A DNA stretch of 64,000 bases from Enoplosus armatus (taxonomy: Eukaryota; Chordata; Actinopteri; Centrarchiformes; Enoplosidae), in assembly GCF_043641665.1 (NCBI RefSeq), contig NC_092200.1, positions 17,369,694-17,433,693 on the forward strand, given 5' to 3'. The notes below the pieces were generated by a model that was not told where the DNA came from, did not search any database, and saw nothing but the letters and a program-made list of their open reading frames with translations. The stretch's first letter is position 1, and the number at the start of each line of letters is the position of its first letter. Position numbers and translations under genes: made by a program. Positions 26,690-39,109 of the stretch are shown here, piece after piece.

Positions 26690-28824
26690 CTACAGTTGTG
26701 AGCCAGGCCCATACAGGGGTGGCGGGGTGGGGGAGGGGGGGGGGGCAGTGAGTCAGGGAAGGGACTGAATAAACCACAGGGCAATGGAGTGAGGAGAAGA
26801 GGGAGAGAGAGCGAGCAAATTAAATAGGTGATGTACCCCCGTCATCCGCTCTGTGAATAAACACTGCATCACAGGCTGACAGGGAGGGGGCAGCTTTATG
26901 GACACTGGAGTGGAGAGAACTAAAACCCACTGGGTAGATAAAGAGAGAGGGGGGAAGCCTTGAATCACAAAGTCTCTCTCTCTCTCTGCATTTATTACCT
27001 CACCTTGGTAGAGCTGCAAAGAAGCTGCAGAGGTCATGTGAAAGGCCTCAACTGTGCGTCCGTGATCTGGACATTTGGCTGGTTGTGGCTAGTTTTGTTT
27101 GTGGCACAATGGATACACGGAGGACAGCCCCAGCTGTGCAGCTTCTCGTTATATGAATCCATCTCATCATATTAAGCTGGATGGTGCGACGGTTAATACG
27201 ACTGCTTTGTCTACTTTGGACTCTCCGCCGCTCTCCGTTCCCTCAGAAGGTCTGCATTGTTGAGATGGTTCAAAGCTCGAGCGTTTACTGAACTCTGTGC
27301 AGTTTTAAGACTCACGACAAGATGCAACCGTTTTACAACGTTGCGGGGGAAAGTAGCAGCATCGGAACTGGCCTTTAGACCTCCAGCAGAGCGACTGAGC
27401 TGTTTTTCTTTGAGAGGGTCCCTGTTTGGTTTATCTTGTGCGCACGCACACACACACACACACATATATGAGGATGTGATACACAGTCCTACTGATGGCG
27501 TGTTCTACTGATCAACAGGTGCCGCGATGTGTCAACAAAGAAGGGGGAAGAGGAAGGCGGTTTCAAGAGGAAGGAAATGCAGTGGACACCTTTGTTCGAT
27601 CTTAAGAATACACACAGTGTGTTTCGACGAGTAACACGTCACATAACTTTTGGTTGTTTACAAGGGCGTCTTTAATCTCTGACTCCACTCCTCCAAACGA
27701 TTCCATTGAAATACACTGATTTTAGTCCCAACATTTTCACTGTGAAGGCTGGAGTGAGTTATCTTTATTTCAGATGGCCAGCGTAATCGTGGCGGTTTGG
27801 AATGGGAGTTTTTCAGCAATTCCAATGTGCAATGCCACCTGCCTGTCACCTGCCACCCCAGCTTCAACTATTTCATTGGCATGGGAGCATCAACTGACGA
27901 TAAAATACAATAAAATACAGAATATTTTATTAAATTCTGCTGGCCTTAAATGCCAAAAACGGAATGCAAGTACACTATTATATCCGTCTCACCTTTAGCC
28001 CACACTTCAGGGAGAGAATTAAAGAGGTGAAATCCTGCACCTTACACAACAGACATGATTCTCCTTAACCCAGAGCCTGATTTGTCAACATCGGCTCCTG
28101 TGGCAGCCTTGAAGGCTCAGCCCCTGGGGGCTTGTGGGTTTAATCCTCTTGTTCTATCACAGAGCCGTGAATCGGGGGGATGGATGAGGGGAAGGAAAAT
28201 AAAAAATGGCGGTCACAGGTTGGAGTGCGGACCAGGAGCTAGCTCTGGGTTTCCTCGCTGTTGTCCTGCCCTTTCGCCGAGACCACATCTGACAACATCA
28301 TTCAGTGGAGAGGCTGGAGGGAGAGACAGGTGAGCGGAGTGGAATGCGAGGCTGAAAGTAGAAGGAGGAAGCGACGGAGACAGGGCGAGCGACAAAAGTA
28401 GAAGAGAAACTTAAAAGGCCAGACGGAGGAAAGAGAAGTAGAAAGAATGCATGCAGGCGGATAAGCACACAGACACAAACAGAGAGGGGCAGACTAGCCC
28501 TGGGCAACAAAACGATAGCGGCATGTACCGGCGATAGACGCCTCATCACTAGCAATAAGAAAATGTCCAATAGTTTCACTCAAATACATTAAATGCAAAA
28601 CCGCCCTGGCTCATAAGCAGCCTATCATATCCCTCGATAACGGGGGCTGCTGCGAGTGACACGCAAACAGCCAATCATTTAACAGGTGTGTTGTTCAGTT
28701 ACACCACCAACGGAAACGGTGTGGTTAAACTCAACCTTTTTTCTCCTGGTCTTTATTCGCGAGGTCAGATTCCACTTTTGAGGGGAAAGCAGACCTTCAT
28801 TGACTTAGTTTGTCTATTGCCTCA

Positions 28825-28851
28825 CTGTGTGTGTGTGTGTGTGTGTGTGTG
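28825..28851. repeat. TG microsatellite
   Basis: About 13 TG units. Confidence 0.95.
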
Positions 28852-28969
28852 AGTGTGTAGGCTCTGAGGCAGGAATGTCAAGTATGCACTGGAAAACAAG
28901 CAGGGGCCTCCGAGTGAGACTCTCGGCAGGGCTCCAGATTACGGGGCGCAACAGACAGGAGATGGTTAC

Positions 28970-29310
28970 ACTTTACAGCGCTGCTCGCACTCATATTTGG
29001 TGGCATTTACTAGGCCATTATGTAATAAGAGGACGCATTTTCTCGTACTTACTTGTACTTCAGCTTATTTGGAAACTGCCTGTAAAAGAGCGCGCTGCAG
29101 CAGATTTGAGCCTCCGCATGCAAAGAACCCATTTAGCACGGCTTGTAATTAGCAGGTTATTGTGGCGTTGGGACGTGGAACGGGTCTTTTCTGTACAGTA
29201 AACTGAAGAGCTTCCCAGGACCCTCAAGTGCGAGAGAAAGGCGCTCTCATCGGCCACCACGCTGTCCTTTATATGAACAATACGCACATTCTGCTTCATG
29301 TGGGAGAAAA
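28970..29310. promoter_or_regulatory. Candidate conserved noncoding element
   Basis: Repeat-free 340 bp with GCTTGTAATTAGCAGG, GCATGCAAAGAACCC and CCATTATGTAATAAG words and balanced composition, unlike the low-complexity flanks. A second stretch at 29540-29710 is similar in character. Confidence 0.25.
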
Positions 29311-30974
29311 CTCGCGTCACCGGACAATAATGATCCAATTCACAGGAACCAAAATAGCAGCAGTGAATTGATCAAACCTTTTCTAGGAGTGAATACATGT
29401 TCAAAGCTTAGGAGTCCCAGCCACCCCCACATAGCAGTGTATTTCAACGCACTGCCTAAGCCCCCCCGATACACATTCTCAGCCTTTGCTCCGTTGCACA
29501 AGTCAGCAAACATACAACTACAGCAGAACCAAGCCAAAGAGCGCATGTCAGCGGACGCTCAGACGGTCATGGCATCCAGTCTTAACGCTCTCCTCATCTT
29601 TAATGGTGGCCTTGTAATGCCGCTCTTTCAAGTCATTCATCTCGCCATGGCAGCCATTCAGAGGTTTACGGCTCACAGGCCACAAGTAATCTCCAGATCC
29701 ACCCAAACATGAAAACATATCAGTCTGGCCTCCTGTCCCCGGGTCTCTGCCGTCCCACGGGGGCTACAGCGGCCCTGTCAGAGCCCAGGGACCTCGCACT
29801 TTGTCCCTGTCTCGCTACGCCCACTACCCCCTCCCTCTCTCCTCCTCCTCCACCTCCTCCTCCCTCAGACACCGCCAGCTAGAGGGAAGACCACACAACA
29901 GGCTGAAGGCAGACAGACTCTGGCCTCGACTCAGCCGTTTCCTTTTGTTTTGAAACCCTTTGAGAATCCGTCCGGATGCATTTACAAGCCAGTTATGTCA
30001 CTGTGGCTATAGGTATCCTTCGAGGAGATTTCTGTGAAACAAGACATGCGACGGTGGAAGTCGGCTTATTTTAGGGGAGCGACTGATCCAGCTTGTAATC
30101 TCGGGGAATTACTGGTTTTATTATCAACATGAAGCGCTGCGTGTTACAGCCTACCAGGAGTTGCTTGACAGCCTAATGTGTCTGAATTGTGAAAGACAGG
30201 GAGGGTCCATCACTGGTTGATACCTTGTTTGGAGTGTGATTGTGCGAAACGGTATAAAGGGCAGGGGTGTGGGGGCCTCTCAAGGTCTTTCTAATCAGAC
30301 AGTGAGTGAGCGCAGGGCGGCCCGCTGGCTCCACGGTTCAAAGCCACAGACACAAACACATCCAGGGCCGCGGCATCTTCCCGTTGGTGACACATCTCAG
30401 AGAAGGAAAACAACAATCTGGCCTCTCACACAATCCCACAGAGCAGCCTTCGTCCACTCATTAAGTCACTGCGCTTTGGAAAGAAAAGGAGCCGTTTCCC
30501 ATCAAAGGACGAGCCTCGACTTTCCCCATTCTTAAGAAGATATCAGTAAAAGTACTCCAAAATAGCCCTACTCAAAATAACTTTCTCTGTGGCCACTGAG
30601 ACTCTGTGTGGTCATGTTTTTCTGTTGAATTCTGACAAAAAAACGGCAGCGTCTCACAAGACAGAACAGCCATAGAGAAACCCAATATGTTTACGTGAGA
30701 AACAGGCTTTTAAATCATATGGTTTGCCACATTCTTTTAGGAAAATAAACACTCTATCCCACTGCCAGGCTCCTGGGAAGTGAGGAAAAGAGGTTTATTT
30801 TGCCAATCCCTTAAGAGCATAGGAGCTGTGCTTTTAGAGGAGGGGGGGGGGGGGGGGTGGCAGGACTTGGTAACTAAATAGGATTCAGGAGGATGGCTCT
30901 GTGACCACAAACCCCGGCAAACCCCTCGTGGTGTTGAGGAGGTGGGGGAGTGGACTATTGCGCTCTGCTGCTGC

Positions 30975-31110
30975 CAGAGCCCCAGAGATAAGCAAATTAC
31001 ATATGGAAAGCATGGAGAGACACAGGGGCGTTAATCGTCACCCACAGATCAAATCTAATCAATTAGAGGTGGCCAGCTGGCACTCGAGCGGAGGCATGTC
31101 AGCGACAAAT
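30975..31110. promoter_or_regulatory. Candidate conserved noncoding element
   Basis: Dense cluster: GATAAGCAAATTACATATGG, GTTAATCG, CAGATCAAATCTAATCAATT and GCCAGCTGGC (E-box palindrome). ATCAAA resembles TCF/LEF sites. Confidence 0.28.
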
Positions 31111-31815
31111 CCATCAAGCCCGTTCCGTCCGTTCATACAGCAGCTCCCTCTCTCCTTCCGCAGGGTGGATGTGGAGGGAGGAGAAGGGGCTGGTGTGCAG
31201 GCGAACGGTTTCGGTGGATGGATAACAGGAAAATGGCGAGTAGGCACTAGAGCAAAAAACGAAACAGCATCTTTAATTTCATCTAGTTATATATATCAAG
31301 TGCAGTGTGCTTGTCACAAGGAGTACAGTTGTAAAATGTGCTCTGTATATAAAAAATAACCCTGATGACATCACCAGTTATTTCGTCCTGGGTGTGCGCC
31401 TCACGTTTTAGTGCCTTTACTGGCATCGAACACGATCACGGTCTGTGACGTGGAAATGTCATCACAGATCGGTAATAACATCCCAACACCCTGCGAGAGT
31501 GTCTCTCCTGCATCGTTCCTGCGCTGTGCCGATCAAACTGGGCGACATGAGAGGTGGCGAGGCCGGAGTCTGACACTTGTCACAGTTGAGAGCTGTGCAT
31601 CGAGTGTTGTTTTGCTCTGCCTTCTTCTTCCACCATTGTTTCCCCTACAATTAGATTAGCACGTCCTCCTCAGTTCATACTATATACACTGTTCACAATT
31701 CTTTAATAACTACATTTAGGGGATCCTTATCAATTGTTTATATGTTGAAAAAGACGAGAGGTATTAGGCTCTCAGCTATAATAGCTCTCCAAAATCAATT
31801 CGTACAACACAGCAG

Positions 31816-31846
<31 letters not shown>

Positions 31847-32050
31847 TTTTGCAGGGTCATTCGCTTGGCTGGCAGCAGGCCAAACAGGACAAACTAAACT
31901 AATACAACACCACAAAGACACAAAGAGCGAGGGAGGGGGTTCCACCTGCCCCGGCGACCACAGACAGTGCTGAGCTTCACGGGGGAGTTTTGGCTGAATC
32001 CTGTCGGCTGTTCCTTATCCGCCCCTCCAGCACTACTGAAGCCTGACAGT

Positions 32051-32053
<3 letters not shown>

Positions 32054-32084
<31 letters not shown>
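32054..32084. repeat. Poly-A run
   Basis: 31 consecutive A, with no recognisable retroposed element attached. Confidence 0.95.
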
Positions 32085-32085
<1 letters not shown>

Positions 32086-32094
32086 ACTCCAAAG

Positions 32095-32185
32095 AAGAGC
32101 TGCCCATGCAAATGTAAATGGCCAAGAGTGAAATGTGTTTATTTTGGCCTGTGTGATTTGACAAGCGTGAAATGAATTCAAAAAG
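32095..32185. promoter_or_regulatory. Candidate regulatory stretch with octamer motif
   Basis: CCATGCAAATGTAAATGG contains a perfect ATGCAAAT POU octamer, about 1.6 kb inside the intron 3' of the SH3 exon. Confidence 0.22.
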
Positions 32186-33710
32186 GCTGGTGAAGGCGGG
32201 CGGCGACAGAGACAACAACCCTTTTCTAGCCTTGATAGGGGCTTTTGAGGTATGTCACAAACCATTTAGCTGTCCTGCATGCGGGGCTCTGAAGTTGTAA
32301 ACTGTGTTAGTGTGCTTCCATTCTCACTTTCCTCTCCTTCGCATGGAGCATCACACATGGCATTCGCACTCGCACACGCTCGCGCTCACACAGTGGTCCC
32401 CACGGCGGGGCGACTGGGGGCAACAGACTGATCCTCTTCAGATATGACCTAGTTTCTATTCAAGCCCGTCTCTCTTTGTTCACTCCGTGGTGGAGGAGGC
32501 TGCTGCAGCCTGTGGAACAAAGAACACAAGCAGCACTTGGAGCCTTCAAACAAGCTGACCTTGCCTAGATACAGCCACCCCGAAAATGGCTCACGAAGAG
32601 CAGTGCAGAGCTCGGACTCCCGCTGTCTGGAAATCTCCTCCTTTTTCTACTTTGATCTACCTCCGCTGCAGACGGGGGAGGACAAGCCCCAGTTCCTGCA
32701 GCCTTCCACCCATTCTCCTGGCTCGGAGTGATGAGACAGATATCACAGAGGTGGGAGGAGGCCTGCGTTATCAGTCAAGGGACTGCAGGGACGGGGGGGG
32801 GGGGGGGGGTAATTTATTTTATGTTTTTGTCGGGGCATGAGGAATGGAGCCCTACATAGGAATTAGCCACATCATACCAAACCCCCTGCGCAGATGATCT
32901 GCCTCGAGGCATTAGTTTTGGGTGTAATAATACCTTCGCACACGTTCCTGTACTACAAGGACATCAGCAAATATAAAAAGTACTACAGCACCACTACAAA
33001 ACTACACAACCAAGCCGTTGTATTAAGTGTTCCTGAAGACTTTCATTTACAGAACCCTCCATTTAACAGTGAAGCTGTGAACAGACCATTTAGTCTTTAA
33101 TGGCCAGACCGCAACAGCCGCCTCCCCGAAAAATGCACATCTGTACAGGCCAGACAAATTATGCTTCAAGGGCAACAGTAGACGTTTTTTTTTTAATAAG
33201 CACCTGCAACTGTTGCCGCTTTCGTCAAATGTGGCAAATGAGGCACAAAATCGCTTGGAGGTGGAGCGGTGCAGGGTTAGGGGCTGATGAATGAATGTAG
33301 CTCTGCAAGAGACGGCGAGCGGAGAACGCGCAATCTCTGAACACCCAATGTAACGGAATCTGATGGAGACAAGGGGGCGGTTATCTGCAGCCGGTCCAAG
33401 GTAACAAAATGAGCACAGGGTGGGAAATAAACCAGGGGGGATGGAAGAAAAAGAAAGGAACGGAAGGCACAATTGAGATTACGAAGAAGGACAAAACCAA
33501 ATGGTGCTCAAGAGAGTCAGTGCCCCAAATTCCCTGTTTGGAGGGCAGCAGAGACAGAACTAAAGGAGCTGCCTACTTTGGCACTGTGACCGATTTCTGC
33601 GTCGATTATTCTCTTAAACTATCAAAGAATTCAACAAAAGCAAAACTCCCAAATGCATCAAATGAAGCAGATCCGCCGCGCCATTTGAAGAAAGTTAAGT
33701 ATCAACTCAC

Positions 33711-34388
33711 CTGCATGTGTTCTGTCGAGCTGCTGCTCAGCTCGTCCCCAGACTCCGAGTCGTTGAGGAGCTTGTTCAGCCCCTCTCCTGGCAGGTCGCT
33801 TGGTGGGGAGGCCTTGTCGCTGTCTGGGCTTTTGTTGTGGTTGTTCCCCAGTTTGAGCGGAGGCGAGTCTGCCCGCGTCCTTGGCAACGTGGAATTGTTG
33901 GCGTGGTGATGGTTGTTGTTGTTGTGAAGAAGTACCAGTTCAGCTACCACCTTGCAGTGATGGGGACTCCCCACGTTCTGGTTAGCATCCTTGGGCAGAA
34001 CCAGGGGCGTGACACGGTCAGAGGACGGCGACGGCGTGGAGGAAGGCGACGGGCGCCCAAAGCTGGACATTTCCGGCTGGGGTCTGTTGAGGTTTTCATT
34101 GGATGCCCGGCAGATATCCAAAACGGTGGGCTTGGTCCTCAAGGTGGGCTTCTGTGGGGGCATGAGCGCCCGGCGCACCTCCCTGACGTACTGCGCTGGC
34201 ACATAAAAGGCCTTTGTGCCCTCCTCCTTCCTCACCTGCCACCAGTCCTCATTGGTCTTCTTCACCAGCATGTACCACTCACCCTGGCGGATAGTCACAG
34301 TCTTGTCTTTGGCCTTGTACTCGTAGTCATACTCCACCTCGATGTAGACCTGGCCCGGGGCGATGGGCAGCCCCTCTCTGTCAGCCAT
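33711..34388 (-). CDS. arhgap12: arhgap12, first coding exon (SH3 domain), 5' partial gene
   Basis: 226 codons from ATG 34388 to CAG at 33711, then donor GTGAGT (33710-33705), phase 0. The start MADREGLPIAPGQVYIEVEY matches the vertebrate ARHGAP12 N terminus. Residues about 12-72 are an SH3 domain, with YDYEY, NEDWWQV and FYVPAQYV. A low-complexity Ser/Pro/Asn/His region follows, including DANQN, and then the family-specific end DSESGDELSSSSTEH. ARHGAP12 is a GTPase-activating protein for Rac/Rho-type GTPases at cell junctions and synapses in other vertebrates. Its WW, PH and RhoGAP domains are in later exons, which I did not find in 1-33700. Which teleost duplicate (a or b) is unresolved. 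Its position directly downstream of kif5b supports the call. Confidence 0.94.
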
Positions 34389-34482
34389 GACTGCCGGAAC
34401 AAGCGCTTGAACTCTAACCTCAGCTGCTCAGCGACCCAGGCCCGGAGGGCTCCTCATGTCTGACTTGAGGGAACTGCTGGGG
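34389..34482 (-). other. arhgap12: arhgap12 5' UTR portion of exon 2
   Basis: A pyrimidine tract with a T-run (34507-34516 on plus shows the matching strand) precedes acceptor CTGCAG, with AG at 34484-34483. Exonic sequence therefore starts at 34482 and runs 94 nt into the ATG. Confidence 0.7.
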
Positions 34483-35578
34483 CTGCAGGAGATAGGACAG
34501 ACAGGTTTTTTTTTTTCCCCTGTTAAATGTCACAAGCTATATATTTAAGCCACAAGACCTTTAGCAAGCTCAGACACATGAACATACGCCCACCAGACCA
34601 CACAAACATGCTCCAATTTCACCATACAAACCTCCCAGCCTGTCACACCCCGCCTTATTACTCACCTGATTACCACAACCACAAAGTGCTACTGCTGTAA
34701 CACACTCACATTATGACATGATCCACTTCCAGACAGACATACTCTATTGGTGAGTGGGGTAAAGAACACCACATGGCGACTCCTCCCTCCGATCATCAAA
34801 AACCACGACAGACAGTCAACACTGATTGCTCTGGTAACCAACACCACTGCTAAGGACATCCAGCCTGGTAACCTGATCGCCCTCTGCGGCGCTAAAGGTG
34901 ATGACAACATGACCCCACGCGCTGGTCCTGCGTGCGATCCAGCAACTACAATGACTCCCTGGAGCTTGCATTCCCTCAGAGACTGCATCCAAAAATAAAG
35001 CGTGGGTCCTGCTCTGCAGTTTGGCATCATCACACATTAATGCAGTTACAAGACACAGTCGGAAACCTTTAAAAAGGCTTAGGGTGATCTTCTCGACGTG
35101 TCATGCACAGTCAGTGTGCGAGCCACCGGACAGCTGAGCCCTTGTCACTCCTGCAGGGTTTGTTTTGGGATGGGGCCTGTCATTGATCCGTCTGTCAGAG
35201 AGTCTCCTTTCGTCTGTTAACCTAAATAAATGCCGGGGCGCTCCCACAGCAGAGAGGAGCTGCTACCGAGCCGCGGCTCGCCTCATATCAAATTCTCCTT
35301 CTTCCTCCCTGAAATAGCAGCCGCCGTGGACCGACATCCTGGAAGTGCAGGCGGCAAAAGCAGGTGCGCGAGAACACGCTGCTGAATCTATAAAAGGGGC
35401 CCATCCTTCTGTAAAGGAATATGTGCACACACTCTGAAGCTCAGACTGACGGCTACACCCCCAGAATAGATTTACGGTGGTGAGAGTCATCTGGGCCAGA
35501 GTGGAAGCCCATGAGAGGTGGGCTGCAGGTTCATAATGGGCTTATATAGTTTCTGTTTTATCTGTTTCAACACCATGA

Positions 35579-35580
<2 letters not shown>

Positions 35581-35610
<30 letters not shown>
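35581..35610. repeat. CA microsatellite
   Basis: 15 CA units in arhgap12 intron 1. Confidence 0.96.
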
Positions 35611-35612
<2 letters not shown>

Positions 35613-37032
35613 GTTGCATCATGCCAGGGCTTTTAATGTGTGTCCCTGACAGCAGCCCGGTCTGGGCCTGTCCCTATACAAGCTTTAGCTATGATGTCAA
35701 CACACACATGTCCAAGCCTTTATGAATGACTGTCTCACAAGGAACAGTCGCTGTCTGTGTTCATTTGTGAGTGCATTTTGAGTGAGCGTTCAGTCACAAA
35801 TCCTCATGTAACCCCACCTCTAAGGCCACACGGACACAACCCACAGCTCCCGCCATCACCAGAGGTGCCAGGGATGTAGTCCGGAGTCCGTCGCACGCCA
35901 GCAAATCGCCCCGACCTCCTCACAGAGAGTTCACAGCGCTGCGAAAAAAAGGAAGGAAAAGAAACTTCTCTTCTTCTTTCAACTGCTGTGTGATGTCTCA
36001 GAGTCCTGGCAGAGAGGCCCCCGAGAGAGTAAAAAAATCACTGCAATTGAATCCCCCCCCCCCCATCACCACAATGGTGTCAGAGTCAAGTGAAGTCTCA
36101 GAGGAGCGCAAGAGCCAACTTGTTGCTCTGTGGAGACCCAAGGGACGCCGCGTTTAGAGACAGGCTGGCAGTGACTCAACAACTGCTGTCCATCTGCCTA
36201 TATGGAGTCATTTAGTGGTTTTCAAAGTGGGCTCTGAGACGTCAATAACAGTATGTGCTCATGTCGCTTGTTTATGCTGTTACAGCCAAACATTACCCCA
36301 ACTGATCTCCCATGACACTGATGATACAGAATTGTTGCTGTTCTTGTTTCCAGAGAAAGATGTGCAATTCTATAGAAAAAAAAACCCTCAACCAATAACA
36401 CAACTGATGACAGATGTGGTTCCCTATGAAAAAGTATTAATTTAAAAAAAAAAAAAACTCTACACTTGTATAAATGACATTATGGCACCATACCATGACA
36501 AAACTGGAACTCCATCAGAGGCGTAGCTGGCAGAGACGCAAAGGCGTGCGTCAACACAGAAGGGAGATCGCGACCTGCGTACATCTGCAAGACCAGCCAC
36601 TGTAGCGGCAAAACACCCCCGAGACTCGGACTGCCTTTGTCCCTGTGCTTCACTCAAAACAGATGTGGCCGAGCAGCATCCACTCCAACATGTGCTGCTG
36701 CTGCTGCATTTCACTCCACCTATGCGGGCGTGCTGCATGTGCGGATAAGCACCGCATAAAAACAACTGTTGTTTTTGTAACGATGCAGTGTTAAAAAAAA
36801 CAAGCAGCTTGGGTCTATAAATAGTGGGGGGGGGGGGGGGGGCAGGGTCCCTTGCAGCCCCGCACGGACTGCAGAAACACAACACAAAGGAGTTTAATCC
36901 ATGTGCATTCACAACAAAGGACTCTGACTCGACAATCACCAAGGATTCCCAGGAGCGAGGGAAGGGAAGGGACGTGCCTGCTGGAGAAAGCAACCCCCCC
37001 CCCCCTTACCACCACCACCACTACTACTACTA

Positions 37033-37054
37033 CCCCCCCCCCCCCCCCCCCCCC
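37033..37054. repeat. Poly-C run after TAC/ACC triplet repeats
   Basis: 22 C preceded by ACC then ACT/TAC triplets (37010-37032). A pure pyrimidine-rich block just 3' of the arhgap12 CpG island. Confidence 0.95.
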
Positions 37055-37149
37055 GTGAACTGGGACGAACAGCCAAACACACCGCGAGGAAATAAAGCTC
37101 AACAAATCTGTAGGTGATGCTATCACGTGGGATGTTTAATTACCCCGCA

Positions 37150-37690
37150 GTTAAAATGTCGAAATCACGCAAGAGCGAGAGAGAGGAAAAAAAGACACAA
37201 AACAATGTTCGCGTTCGGGTTATTTCAGGTGGAAGACATTATTTGTGACAACTTCCAGCGGGCTGCGTGCTTGGACAAAAGCGCTGCAGGTTCACTCGGA
37301 CACAAACCCTCCGATCCGCAACAGCGTGCATAGCAACAAAGTAACTCCGCCAGAAGCCAATGGGCTCGCGCTGACCGGGCGGCGGAAAAGCCCCCCCACC
37401 ACACACACACCCCACACACACACACAAAAACTGAAACATACTGACCTTGAGAAACTCCAGTGGCGTCTCTCCGCGCTTCGCGTCGACCGCAGAGGTAGTC
37501 CGGAGGAACTTTCCCAGCCTATTTCAGTGTCGGCTGCTCCGACTCGGTCCTCCGCAGCAGCAGACCTCCAGTCAGTCAGTCAGTCGGTCTGTTCGCAATC
37601 CCCCGCCTCTCCGCGCGCGCTGTCAAGCTCGCCGCGGCAACACGCAGCACATCCGGTCACGGCCTTCAAAGTAAAGGGGGCGCCGTTGGC
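37150..37690. promoter_or_regulatory. CpG island at the arhgap12 5' end
   Basis: CpG dinucleotides recur every 10-20 bp across this stretch, while flanking DNA is CpG-poor. It includes a four-fold CAGT repeat at about 37571-37587. Likely bidirectional-capable promoter DNA; no plus-strand gene is evident. Confidence 0.55.
37446..37650 (-). promoter_or_regulatory. arhgap12: arhgap12 noncoding exon 1 within CpG-rich promoter
   Basis: The minus strand ends an exon with CTCAAG followed by donor GTCAGT (37445-37440). The span is dense in CpG, including CGCGCGCG near 37612-37620, unlike the flanks, as expected for a vertebrate promoter. The 5' limit of the exon is not visible; 37650 is an estimate. 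It would splice to the acceptor at 34483, leaving an intron of about 3 kb. Confidence 0.6.
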
Positions 37691-39109
37691 ACCAAGTATA
37701 TTTGACGCGTATACTACGTTTGTGTGTTTTTTTTATACACCGGAATCTCCCCCAAAACGATCTATTCGTGCATGCTGGGTAAACGTTTTGTACATTTTCA
37801 AATTCCCCCCCACAAGATATTATAGTCTCATCCCCATGTATGTAATTTAAAAGGTGCCTACAACTTTCATCATAATACATTTTAAAGCTATAACAGTGCA
37901 GGGAAATGTTTTACTAAAGACTGTCCTATTGTTGTAGAATAATGAATGGTGCTATAACCCATTTTAAAGTTCTTGACTTCACATGTGATGAAATGCTGGC
38001 ACTGTTAAATACAAGTTTTCCATGCACGCATAGGTTATCTTAATTTTGGCAATAGTTTTATTTTGAAGGCAAATTCCACAAAAATGCGGTTGTTGGTGCG
38101 CGTGTTTCCGTTTAGCTTGACGCAGTTGTGGTCCCCTAACCAAGCAGACGCTGGGTCTGTCGCTCCCACCCCACCCGTCTGTCAGCGCTGATAGACGGCG
38201 TCCAGAGCCCCGCGGCCGGCCTGCCCCCTCAAGGTTCAACACCTCTCTGTCCGGTGCTTCCCAACCTATGGTCCGCGGACACTCGGGGGTCGGGAGTTCC
38301 AGGGGATCCCCACTGGTTTAAATTTCACTTTTGCTTTGCAATTATAAGCACGACTGCTTCACAATAAAAGATTTTCATTTTCATATTCTTAAAGCTACAT
38401 GAACTTACAAGATTGTAGGGTAAACATTAAAGGTTTCCTCTCCTCAGCCGACCTCTATCTGGCAATCACAGCAGGGAGTTTCACCATCTAAGCAGGATCA
38501 TGAATGATTTAGTGCTTGGATGATCCAGGAACAGTGCAAGTCTTCAATGGAAAACACTCAGACTATAGAAGGACTGACATTAGCCGCAGGCAATAAAACT
38601 CCAAGTTTACATTATATCAGAATAATGTAGGAAGGGAATCACACCCCTTCTCATTGCCTATTAGCATATTTGTGTCAAAGCGCACCCTGCTGGCGTGAGG
38701 AGGGAGGTGACAGACGTGAGCATTGTTGATTCAAGTCACTTCCAGTGTTGCTGTTTGGTGAAATTTGAGGACTGATAATGTGCATGTTTTGGCAAATGAA
38801 AATGATTGGACATTCTTTACTCCTGCTTCTGTCAGGTTGTCATGGGGAATCCATTCACTCTCATTCAAAATAGTAGTTTTTAATAAGTGTATAGTAGTTT
38901 CAACGCTTTCTATTTTTAAAAACCTTTAACACAAATGAACAATCTTTTAAAAAAAAAAAAAGTTCACTGCCTACTGCAGAAACCTGTGTTGTCTCTGAAC
39001 CACACTTCAGACTCACAATCTCACGCTGATGGGCTTCTTCGGTGAAAAAGAAAATGCCGTCTGGCTATTGAAATCGTCTCACGGTAAGGCAAATAAATGA
39101 ACCACCATT
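37691..39109. other. Intergenic, between kif5b 3' end and arhgap12 promoter
   Basis: About 1.4 kb without coding signal. Part of it (about 38250-38400) resembles a dispersed fish repeat. A12-type runs occur near 38949-38961. Confidence 0.6.
38250..38400. repeat. Probable dispersed repeat fragment
   Basis: TTCCCAACCTATGGTCCGCG and CGGGAGTTCCAGGGGATCCC resemble the ends of an hAT-derived vertebrate repeat. Fragmentary. Confidence 0.35.

Larger units (their letters stand above)
1..33710 (-). other. arhgap12: Long arhgap12 intron (at least 33.7 kb), no confirmed exon
   Basis: After the SH3 exon I searched both strands by eye for the WW, PH and RhoGAP wording of ARHGAP12 and found none. ORFs here are short and mostly driven by CA/GT or poly-G/C repeats. 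The content is dispersed fish repeats (listed separately), microsatellites, homopolymers and several unique AT-motif-rich stretches. One possible tiny exon is at 26656-26689. If the next exon lies left of position 1, the whole span is one intron; an unrelated nested gene cannot be excluded. Confidence 0.6.
34483..37445 (-). other. arhgap12: arhgap12 intron 1
   Basis: No coding signal. It holds an AC repeat at 35581-35610, a C13 run at 36052-36064, a G17 run at 36826-36842, C runs at 36997-37007 and 37033-37054, and a unique-looking stretch at 35200-35430 that includes TCTATAAAAGGGG (a consensus-type TATA motif on plus). Confidence 0.55.

Noticed and set aside
33717..34463. 248-codon plus-strand ORF opposite the arhgap12 SH3 exon
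   Set aside because: It is the antisense shadow of a strongly supported coding exon with perfect splice sites; its protein is V/L/G/R-rich with no family resemblance.
36460..36993. 177-codon minus-strand ORF
   Set aside because: Crosses a poly-C run and lies in arhgap12 intron 1; composition and content match nothing recognisable.
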